From Rouxiella aceris (GTDB lineage: Bacteria > Pseudomonadota > Gammaproteobacteria > Enterobacterales > Enterobacteriaceae), in assembly GCF_012933545.1 (NCBI RefSeq), contig NZ_JAADJU010000003.1, forward strand, positions 372,001 to 436,000: a stretch of DNA of 64,000 bases. The letters run 5' to 3'. A model generated the notes under the pieces. The model was not told the origin of the DNA. It saw only the letters and a program-made list of their open reading frames with translations, and did not search any database. The position numbers and the translations under genes are program-made. Positions 38,418 through 49,100 of the stretch are shown here, piece by piece (positions within the stretch are counted from its first letter, which is position 1; every line of letters starts with the position of its first letter).

Positions 38418-39990
38418 TCCTTTGCTGCGTGTTGAACAACTCACCGTAGTCTCAAGTGATAAAGCCCGTCGCCGCCTGGTGGATAGCATCTCCTTTGATT
38501 TACAGCCCGGCGAAGTGCTGGGATTAATCGGCGAGTCCGGTGCCGGAAAATCTACTATCGGTCTGGCGATCCTCGGTCACTGTCGCGAGGGCATGCGCAT
38601 TGATGCCGGCAAAATCCAGTTCAATGATATTGACCTCTGCCGTCAGTCAGCGCGTCAGTTGCGCGCTATTCGCGGACGGCATATTGCTTATGTTGCCCAG
38701 TCCTCCGGGGCGGCTTTTAATCCGGCAATCTGTATTGGCGAGCAGGTGATCGAGGCCACGCTTAAACACCGGGTTATGCCGCGCCAGCAGGCGCAAGAGA
38801 AAGCCCTGACGCTGTTTGCCCAGCTTGGCCTGCCGCAACCGGCGCAGTTTTATCATCGTTACCCCCATCAGGTGTCTGGCGGACAGTTACAGCGGGCGAT
38901 GATCGCCATGGCACTCTGTGCCGGACCCGAGTTGTTGATTTTTGATGAGCCGACTACTGCGCTGGATGTCACCACGCAATTGGGTGTATTAAAAGCCATT
39001 GCCGAAGTGATCCGCCTGACCGGTGTCGCAGCGCTGTATATCAGCCATGACCTGGCCGTGGTGGCGCAAATCAGTGACCGAATTATGGTGTTGCAGCATG
39101 GCAAGATGGTGGAACACGCTGCTACCGCAAGCCTGCTCAACGCTCCGCAACAGGACTATACCCGCCGCCTGCTCAATGCCCAGGGCGAGCGGCGAGCGAC
39201 CATGCCATCGCACCAACCGGAACTGCTGCGCATTGATAATATCAGCGCCCGCTATCAGCAGCAGCAAGTGCTCAACAATCTGACGCTGGCCATCCCGCGT
39301 GGGCGAACCCTGGCGGTAATTGGCGAGTCAGGTTCCGGTAAATCAACGCTGGGGAAAGTGATCTGTGGTTTGCATGCAGCGCACAGCGGGCAGATCAGTC
39401 TGCAGGGCCAGCCGCTGGCCGCCAGTCTGCGGCAACGCCAGCGTCAACAACTGCGCGACATTCAGCTGATCCATCAAATACCTGATACCGCGCTGGATCC
39501 TAAACAGCGCATTGGCGCGCAGATTGCCCGCGTGCTGGTCTGTTTTACCTCCCTCGATGCAGAGCAGCGCCAGCAACGGGTGACGCAGTTGTTGGCGCAG
39601 GTAGGGCTGGATCAGACGCTGGCCCAGCGCTTCCCGGCGGCACTGTCCGGTGGGCAAAAACAGCGAGTGTGTATTGCCCGCGCGCTGGCCGCTGAACCGA
39701 AACTGATTATCTGCGATGAGCCGACCTCAGCCCTGGATCCGCTGGTGGCGCGTGATGTGTTGACGTTATTGCGCCAGATCCAGCAACAAACCGGCATCTC
39801 CTATCTGTTTATTACTCACGATTTGCAGGTGGTGCGCGAAGTCGCGGACGAAGTGGCAGTGCTATTTAAAGGTGAGATTGTACGCCAGGGCGGGGTAGAG
39901 CAGGCACTGACCGAGCCATTGGATAGCTATACGCGCCAGTTGTTGCATTCGGTACCGGAAATGCGTGTTGGCTGGTTACAGCAGCAGTGA
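38410..39990 (+). CDS. Fused double ATPase of the peptide-type ABC importer
   Basis: 526-residue cytoplasmic protein with two complete nucleotide-binding domains, a DppD-DppF fusion like GsiA or YejF. Domain 1: Walker A GESGAGKST (41-49), signature SGGQLQRAM, Walker B LLIFDEPTTALD. Domain 2: Walker A GESGSGKST (near 305), signature LSGGQKQRVCIA, Walker B LIICDEPTSALD. Both sites look catalytically intact. The ATG overlaps the end of permease 2. A perfect hairpin follows the stop. Confidence 0.94.
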   Translation: MANPLLRVEQLTVVSSDKARRRLVDSISFDLQPGEVLGLIGESGAGKSTIGLAILGHCREGMRIDAGKIQFNDIDLCRQSARQLRAIRGRHIAYVAQSSGAAFNPAICIGEQVIEATLKHRVMPRQQAQEKALTLFAQLGLPQPAQFYHRYPHQVSGGQLQRAMIAMALCAGPELLIFDEPTTALDVTTQLGVLKAIAEVIRLTGVAALYISHDLAVVAQISDRIMVLQHGKMVEHAATASLLNAPQQDYTRRLLNAQGERRATMPSHQPELLRIDNISARYQQQQVLNNLTLAIPRGRTLAVIGESGSGKSTLGKVICGLHAAHSGQISLQGQPLAASLRQRQRQQLRDIQLIHQIPDTALDPKQRIGAQIARVLVCFTSLDAEQRQQRVTQLLAQVGLDQTLAQRFPAALSGGQKQRVCIARALAAEPKLIICDEPTSALDPLVARDVLTLLRQIQQQTGISYLFITHDLQVVREVADEVAVLFKGEIVRQGGVEQALTEPLDSYTRQLLHSVPEMRVGWLQQQ

Positions 39991-39999
39991 GCCAACGGA

Positions 40000-40026
40000 G
40001 ATGCTGCCACCATTAGGTGGCAGCAT
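40000..40026 (+). terminator. Terminator hairpin of the ABC operon
   Basis: Perfect 11-bp stem ATGCTGCCACC / GGTGGCAGCAT with loop ATTA. It is immediately followed by the end of element copy D (AGACTGCTGAC). Confidence 0.8.
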
Positions 40027-40027
40027 T

Positions 40028-40119
40028 AGACTGCTGACAAAGCTTATTTTTTTGAGAACGCCCCTGAGTGTGCTATGCCCGGGTCTCGCGATCTTCAAAA
40101 TCACTTTGTCATCAAACTC
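40028..40119 (-). repeat. Terminator-associated element, copy D (shortened)
   Basis: Reverse-oriented, shortened (92 bp) and diverged copy. The ends CTTTGTCAGCAGTCT and GAGTTTGATGACAAAG, and the GGGCATAGCACAC block, are kept, while the central GGCGGGCAAGCCCGC part is missing. As in A and B, the CAGACTGC end adjoins a terminator hairpin of the neighbouring gene. Confidence 0.82.
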
Positions 40120-40128
40120 ATACACCGA

Positions 40129-43100
40129 CTAACTACGCAACTTTTCAACCAAGTACTCAGCATAGGCATTGAGCAATTTGATATCGCTGCGCCTCTCTAT
40201 CGCTTTAGGGTGGTCCTGGCGAGTCTCTTCAATAGCGCGTTTCACCACCTTGTAAACATCAATCTCATGTTGCGACGGCAGAGAAGCGTCCGGCTCTGAA
40301 TAATAGATATAATTATCGTTGGCAAGGACGTTGGTCTTGGCTTCAGGCTGTTTTTTCTCGATATCTTTACGGTACTGTTGTCGATCCTCTCGTAAATATT
40401 TCTCCACCAACACTGCGCCTTTCACTACGCCAGCACTGCCATTGCCGGATCCGCCATGAACAACGACCACTTTACCCGGTGCGTTTTGCTGTTCATTTTT
40501 AATTAAGGTAACCAGACGATCCACTTTCCCCAACATCAGCGTGTTATAAACCTGGACGGCTACCGGGAAGTCGAACCCTTCTTCAAAATAGTTGTCCTTA
40601 TCGGCAATATATTTTATCCCAATGCCGTCTAATTTCCTGGCAAAGGTTGCTGCCTGAGTAGGAGCGGCGTTGGCTGTGCCTGGCGGACAAGGCGCATCCA
40701 TCTTCTTATCCAATGAAATAATGGTTCTAATATCCTTATCCTTAAGTCCATCAACAAGTTGGTCGATACTCGCTCCCCAACGGTTGTGTGCCGGAGCCGT
40801 ACCTTCTGGCACCGACAGCGGAATATTTGTCGGCCGCTGCATTGAGGCAATACCATTGCTGCCAACATGGTAGTTGATCCCTTTTATAGGGGGAAAACAA
40901 CGAGGGCCGGCACTGCGTGCAGAGCGCGTTTGCGAAACGCCTGAGCAAGAGGGGGATAACAGACCATCTTCTGCCACATACTTATAGGCTTTATGAAAAC
41001 CAGAAACTTCTTTTGCAGAATATTTCCGTCCACTATAAGGGTCGAAAACAGTCTGTGGTTGTTTTTCTGCACCGGAAGTACAGTAAACAAATAATTCGCC
41101 ATTTTCTTTTTTCACCGCAGTGACTTTCATCATCGTACCAGGAGGAACGGCGACATGATCTTTGACAAAGCCGGCAGAAAGATTTTTCTTGCTAATGCTG
41201 CGGTCGAAAATATAGTTAACTTTGACCCCATTATTGTTATTCGGCGTCTTGATAAAAGGATCTTCGCTCCATTTTCGTAAATTATACAATTCGATCGAGG
41301 CAGACTGCACACCTTTGTCGGCAATATATTTCCCAGCGGCTTTCTCCAGCATGCTGGCGCCTTCCTCGGACACAAAAGCGGCGCGATAGGCTACGCCATG
41401 GTAATCATATAACTGGTTGAACTGCAGCATAAAATCAGCTACCTTCGCATTCTTTTGACCAAGATCGGCACTGCGGCGCAGTTCTTTATTTATTCTTCCT
41501 GAGCCAGCTTCATTATAGTCGACTATTTCCTGGAGATTTTCCGCATTCGATGCTTTTAAATATTCAGTATAGCGAGCCATTAATTGAGCATTATCCTTGC
41601 TACTGAGTGTTGTGGGCATATTCTTCAACTCAAGGGTAACTTTATTGACTTTTGGCATATCCATATGCTTCCACATATCCCTGTTGGCGATAGCAGAAAG
41701 ATCGTTTTGTAGCTCATCTGGCAAAGGAACAAAATTGCCGCTTTTTAGCTGTATCACGGCATATAAAAAGCGTGCCGCCCGGCCATTAGCATCACCAAAA
41801 GGATGACAAGCCAATATCGCCCCTAATACACGCAGCGCATTATCCGCCGTCGCCCCTGCGTTCTCAAAATTCAGCAGGAAATTTCGCAGCATTTTCTGGC
41901 CAAGGTAACTTGCAGCATAAGAGTGGTCGTTATCTTTTAATATCATCCTGGGTTGTATGTCAGTACCCAAATCTTTGGCGATGGCGTTTAACCCCTCCAT
42001 AGAATAAAGTTTTTTATCATCCATGCCGATATATTTAGTCAATAATTGGCTGATATCTTTATCTTTCTCAGGGGAGTGTAGCCACTCGTTTGAGCTGATA
42101 CGTATCCATTTTGCCGCTTCGTCCGTTTGTTGTTTGAGGCCTAATGGTACCTGAGGGACCTCAAGCCGCGGAAACTGCGCATACTTCAGATTTTCCAGTT
42201 GCTGGTAGATATATCGTACTTTCTGCAGCTCCATTTTTAGAACTTCGCCGAAAATCTCGGGCGTCGTCGTTGGATTGTTTTTATAGAATGTATCTTTAAG
42301 CTTTTTAAATTCGCTGGTAGTTAGCATGGATTTAAACAGCTTGGTGGAAGCAGCAGGATCGTCGAGATTAGTGGTGTACAAATCGCTAATAGGCACCAAC
42401 GGTGTTTCGTTCCAGCTTAAATCAGCTCTAATCGTCAACCCTTGTACTGACGCCGAGGGGATTTCCCCAACGGCATAACCAGGGAATTGGCCCATAAAGA
42501 TCACTTCATGTTCTTTCATGGAGCTGGTTAACAGGCCTATCATATTGATTACCCGTTCCCGGCAGAGCTTGGTTTTTTCCCGCTCGAATTCGGCATTTTT
42601 CTCCACTTCCAGCTTATGCCTTAACTCGCGAAGTTGCTGGATTTTGACCTCCTGAGGCAACTTGTTATTCAGCATTATTTCTTTGCTCTGCTTGTTTAAA
42701 TTATCTTCCAGGTTAGCTTCTACTTTCTCTGTAAGTGCTTTGATATCATCCTTGCGCAGTACGTTATTATCCAGCGCATAATCCCCATAGCGCTTTAGGA
42801 TCTGCACCGGTGTCATAAACAGATCACTGTTTTCACCTTTGATATCAACGCTTACCAGGGTGTGAGTCATGACGTCCCCTTCCTGAAATTCTTTCGCACG
42901 GCTTTTCAAGGTGGAGAACGACAGCACGCTACCCTGCTGACCGATAGAGCCAACATGCAATATCACTCGCGCCAGATATTCATCAAAAGTTTCATTTGGA
43001 TCTACCTTGGCCGGGTTGCGCATCACGCCTTGTTGCATAACATCTTTCGCCTGACCAAAATGACCACGATACAAGGTGGTGCCAACTTTGTAGTCATAAC

Positions 43101-46100
43101 GATCGAGATCCTTCATTTTGCTGACGCTGGCTAACGAAGAACCGCTTTTACGTAAAAATTTTGGCAGATAGCGGGAGAGGCCACTATCAAAATCCATCTC
43201 CCGTGAAATCTTGTTATATTCGGAAAGATCGGTACCTATCAGCTTTTCCAGTGAGCCGGAGGGGAGGGTACATTCGGCTATTTCATTACGCTTACACCTA
43301 ATATTTGGCAGTTTAAGTTCCCGTGCTTTCTCATCCGGCAAATTCATTTTGACTGGCTGCACTTTGGGATCAAAACTTTCATCGACTTTCTGGTAGCCGG
43401 CCATAAATTCAGCAAGGAAACTTTGCTCTTCAGCATTTACGTTGTGACGAAATTGCTCAATATTATTTTTAATTTCTTGTCGTAAATTTTTATGCCTGGC
43501 CTCAGGGGTTAAGCCGTCATTGGTACTCTTCAGCTTCGCCTGGGCCCCATCGGTTTCCATAATGGCGTTGATAACCCGCTGAGTTCTCTCGCTGGCGCTG
43601 GCCGTTTGCCAAAGGTGAGCATGTTGCATTACCTTGGGGGAAGTAACATCGCTCAGGGTTTTCGCCAATGACTTCAGTACACTAAGCTGCAAGCCGGCAT
43701 TAACGCCACGCTTCAAGACTTTCCATGCTGCCGGTAAAATTTTGTCCATACCGATATCGCCGGCAATCGACAGTGCAATTTCATAGGGGACGCCGGCATA
43801 GGCCGCTTCACGTTTTTCTTCGTTGATTTCATTTGATGCCTTTACCAAGCCTTCAGTACCTGCCAATCCGGCCTGAGTTGCCACGTTAATCAGCCAAATA
43901 GCCGTTTTCGACAGGCCCGCCGCCGTGCCCACCCCGGCGGTTAGGACGCCAGCGCCAATAGAGATGGCCGTAGAAAATAGAAATTCCCGCGTTGTTTGCC
44001 ACTGTTCATCCCTTAATTCTTGTTTACCATGGCTATAATTATCAATCGCCCGATTTAGCGTCGCCACATCCCACATCAGGTTTTCTTGCGCGGTTTGTTG
44101 AAGCGGCTGTGTCTTTTCTTTTCCAGGAGAAAGCGTTAAGCGCACCTCAATACCGTCAGTAGGATGTAATGGTGCATACAGCAACCGCTCTGTCTTTTGG
44201 AAATCTTCAGCACTATTGCCCAAACGTTCAATAAGGGGTTTGATAACCTGGTTATATTGCGGATGGCTTTTATAAACGTCTTTAAGTTCTGTTTTAAAGC
44301 GATCTTCTCCCGGCCCGCGATCAATGGTGTAGAGCGTACTCCAGGAAGGCATTTGCTTCTGGCTGAGTTGAGATCTCAGCATATTGCTATTGATCGTCTG
44401 CAGCTTTTGCTGCATATCGTTACCATTCCTGATGATGCAGTCGGCTTTTTGCCTGGCGTCCATATGTTCAAGCAATATCGACTCGAGCTCAGGCGAGGCA
44501 TTTTCCAGAAGAAAATGTCCTTCATTCTGAACTGATAACATCGTCTTATCAGCGACGAGATACTGTCCGTTACGAAGAGAAAGTATGGCTACCTGTTCAC
44601 TGTTTAGCTTAAGGCAAATAAGATCTTGTACCGGCAGGGTGCCTTCACGAGATTTGATACCAAGCGGGCTATGCGCTACGGCTTCGCCATTACGCAGCCT
44701 GGTAAGTGCCGCTATGGAGGAGCCAAAGCCGATATCAGATGGTGCGGCCTGCACTTTGTTATGCTGTATATCATCAAGTAGCCTATCAGCAGCTAAACTG
44801 CCCATGCGTACTTTTTGCTGTACATGCCCCTTTTGCATCTCTTTATTCTGCAGCAGGGCAAGCGCCTCTGCACTGTGGTCCTGATGTACAATATCCGCAG
44901 TAAGCTTCTCAATTTGCTGAGCGCTTAATTTGCCATCGGCGGGTAATCCCTTTAACTGTTCGGGGGTAAGTTTACTGGTATCCTGAACTTTTGCTGCTTG
45001 TACTTCGAGTTGTGGATGAGCTACAGGGGTGGTGATGCTCCATCCAAAACCTAATTTAGCCATCAGGTTCTCGCGCCAGGTACCGGTCACCAAATCCCCG
45101 AGGCTTACCGTTAACTCTATATGACTGGGTTTGATTATTGGCTCATTTTCGATGGTTGCCACTAAAGCACCTATCGCCGTACGCTTAAACCCTTCGGCGA
45201 TTGCCAGCCGTAGCCAACTGTCTGTTTTTACATTGAGCGTAATATCGGTATCCTGTGGCAGATTAATCCCCGCCTGCTGCGCGCGCTGTGCAGTAATAGA
45301 ACGCAACACCTCCTGGTAATCCAGTCTGTTATGCAAAACAGTTAGCAGTTGCGTATTGTAACTATCCTGAGATAACGATTTTTGTGCCTTGCTGGCTTCG
45401 CGCCAGGTTATAATATCCTGTTGCAGCTTTTCATTATTGGCCACACCCTGTGGCCACTTCCAGCCAAAGCCCAACGGGTTAATCAGAGCGGTCAGAATAG
45501 AATTCGCGTCGGCCGAAGGATATTGGCTGGCAAGGTTTTTGGCCACCTGAAATTTATCTAAATGCAACATGTCATTGATCGGCAGTCGTTTTCCCAACTC
45601 TTGCTGGACTTGGCTGACTACACGGTCACCTTCCGCTTGTAAAGGGCTTAAAACTTCACGCCATCCTTTGACATGTTGCGGTAACCTTTCAAAACTTAAT
45701 TCCTGCCAGCTATTGATATCTTTACCCCGCGTACTGCCGAGACGATCTAAAAGACGGGTTAGCTGTGGTGAGCTGGTAACATTGGGTTTTAGCGCGGCAG
45801 AATTTTCATTCAGCCATTTCTTATATGCCATGCGTTCCAGTGCTACATCGCTCTCTTCCAGTAACGATTTTATTTCGCGGCTGTCATCTTCAATGCGCTG
45901 TTTTTGCTCATTAAAATTAAACGGGGCGGCAGTTGGCGTGTTTTCAGTGTGCAACTGCGCGGTCATTCGGTAAAGTCGAATCGCATCCTTGAGATCCTGA
46001 CTCCAGTGTTCTGGAAAAACCAAAGGATGGTTACGCAGCGGTAGTAGCAACAATTGCCTTAAGTCGCAAGTTATTACCGAGTTTTGCCAGCCAATTTGCG

Positions 46101-49100
46101 GGTCATTACCCAATTCAGGGTTAAAGTGATGTCGTAATAATTGGATATACTGATCGACCGGAAATTTTACCGGCCAGTATTTAGGTAAGGCTGTCCGCTC
46201 TCCGCGTTTGAGGATAATCAGGTTACCATCGCGATCGATATCCGGCGAAGCAGTCGACTCTGCAGCGGCAGCTTTGGATTGCGGCCCCGGACCAGCCAAT
46301 TTTATGCCGATATCTTTTAATGCCCCGGTTTTCTCTTTACCGCTAACTATTTTGCTTGAAGACGCGCTAAAAATCTCATCCATCATGGCCTTGGCGAATT
46401 TCGGTTCCTGCCAAAGCTGATCAATATCAATGTGGGCCAAGTTGGCATTATTATGCTGAAATAAATTAATAACTTTTTGCACATTGCTATCATGAGAGTT
46501 TTCCCAGGCGACAAGATAATCTCTCATATATGAAGGCACTAATACTTGCAATAGTTCTGCCGATGAAATATTGCCTTGGGCTAAAGCGCCAATTTTTTTG
46601 GTGACCTCTTCTTTGATATAGTTTTCTACCAACGAAGAGAGGGGAAAAGCATAAAAACCCATGTCGGCAAATGCCTGTGACAATGAACCCGTCTGGCTAA
46701 AACCGTTTAATGGGAATTCATCATTAAGCAAATATTGCATCAGGGTGGCAACAAATATCGGGTTATGCCAATGCTCTGCGGATTTTTGTGGATCGAGATT
46801 TAGCTCGGTAACTATTCTGTTGATACGCATAGCAATTTCCGGTTGCGCTCGCTGTGCATAAATTTCCTGATAATCATGCTCATAGCGTGCTATCACGGCA
46901 TCTTTTTGGCTTTGTGCCTTTCGTGAATCTACTCCCGGAAAAACGTTATTGTCAGCGTATCGCGCCAGGCTATCATTAACTCGATCGGTAATTGACTCCC
47001 GAGCATGGGCTAAACCCGGGGTATTATTCCCTTCATTTACCGAGATAATATTTTGAGCAGTTTGCGGCGATATTCCCTTTTGACGCAGCACTTCACTCTC
47101 TATTTGTGGGTACAGCGTAGAAATACTGCCGGTAAGGTTACTTGCTGCCAGCCGAATTTCACCATTAAGAATTCTGGTTGTCAGCGTAGAAACAAAAAAC
47201 TTATCCTGGCGGATTTGCTCATCGGTTGCCCCGGCGAGATTTTCATCCCGTTCTCTGACCAACTGTACAACAGCCATGACATCAGGTTCAGTACTATTGC
47301 AGGCTTGAGTATAGTCTTGGAAATACGACTCGAATAAATCAAGATTGACAATGGATCTTTCAGCCGGTGTCATTTTAGAGTCTTTACCGGCATTTTTTAT
47401 TTCATCTTTTAAAAGCTGTTGCACAAATTGCTTATGCAACAGGGGTTTGACACTGGTTAATGGTGTAGTGAGCGTGTTGTTGGAGGCGGCTACCTTTTCT
47501 TCCTGCACTTTCTCCTCTGTGCGAACTTCCTGGCCTGGGAAGAAACCAATCGAGCCCTGTTGCGAAGGGGGTCTTGCTTCAACATTGTTCATCCCAGCAA
47601 AAAATGCTCCGGCAAGCGCACCAAATGAATGACCAGTCGCTGCGGCACCGGCAATTGCGCCTACTGCACTATTAACCATCCGGGTAGCGTAAGAGTTAGT
47701 CGCACCTTTTAGGTCGGCATAATTTTCAACATGGATCTCTTCAACATCGTCATTGGCATCCAGTCCATCTTTGATATTTTCAGAATAAAATTGGCGATAA
47801 AATGAGTCACCGAAGACAGATCTTTGTAGTTTTTTAGTTTCCTCCTCTGGCTTTGTTGGCGAAGATTTGTCGAATGGGTATAACTCTTTCACGGCGATCA
47901 GGCACCTGTAAATCATTACCGCCTTCTGTGTCAGCGTCATCTTTGAGAAAGCACGATTGTTATCAAGGGCCTTGAACTCGGGAGCGTGTAAATTGGCCAT
48001 TGGGTTATATTCCCCATCAGCTTTCTGAAGCAGTTTCTGGCAGAGTAACGGAAAGTCTTTTAAAAAATCTTTTATATGTTGCAGCTGTTTCTTGATATCT
48101 TCACGAGTCGGTGATGACGCTGGCTGTTCATTCCATGCGGCCAGCAGTAGCCGAAGGAACTGTCCTCGATCTATTTTGCCATTAATGGGGGAAACATGCT
48201 TTGCAATCAACTGCTGCAAGTTATTGCTACTGACAGTATGCGGTATATGTTCATTATCAGGTTTCATCTTTAAAAGAGAACCCATAGCCACTATTTTGAG
48301 GACCTTATGATAGCAAGAGTGATCCCATTTCTCGTCCTCAAGCTGCTTTGCCAGGCCATAAGTACCATTTAACAACAACTCTTCATAGCGGTTCGGCGTG
48401 CGATATATTTGCTCGACGAGATTTTTTTTGAAGTCAGCAATATCTTCATCGATTACTAATATTTTTAACTGGGTGCTATTGGCATGGGAAACTTTATGCC
48501 CACGAGCATTGGCAATAACTTTTCTTATAAAATCGTCCTTAGTTGATGGCACTTTTAAAAGATTGTCATAATCCAATTCATTACCATATTTTTCATAAAA
48601 CAGGTCATTTGCGACGTTGAGCACCAGGTTACGTGTGTCCCTGTCCCATTCAGCCTTAGGCAGTTTTTTGAGGATTTGTTTTGTCAGTTCGTAATCAATA
48701 CCATTGATGTTGATTTTTGAGCGACGTGTTGTATCAGTGGTTTTTCCTGGCCCCAGTGAAGTGCCAAAAAGTTTTTTTGGATAGTCATATGTGGTCCGCT
48801 GGGCATTTTTTTCGTTATACTCCGCAAAATGCTGCAATATTCTTTGGCATATTACCGGGAATTCGGTTAATAATTTTTTTATATTACCTAGCAGATAGTC
48901 AATGTCAGATTGCGAAATCGAGGATTCTTCTTTTTTAAGGTATTTTGCCAGTATTATTTTAATAAAAGTTTCACGATTTATCTTCTTAGTAGTAGGCGAG
49001 ACATTTTTTTCAATACGTTCGCTCAGGTGGATAATATCGTTAGCATCTGCCTCCTTATCTAAAGATTGCTCGTGATTCATCGTAACTACCAAGAGGAAAA

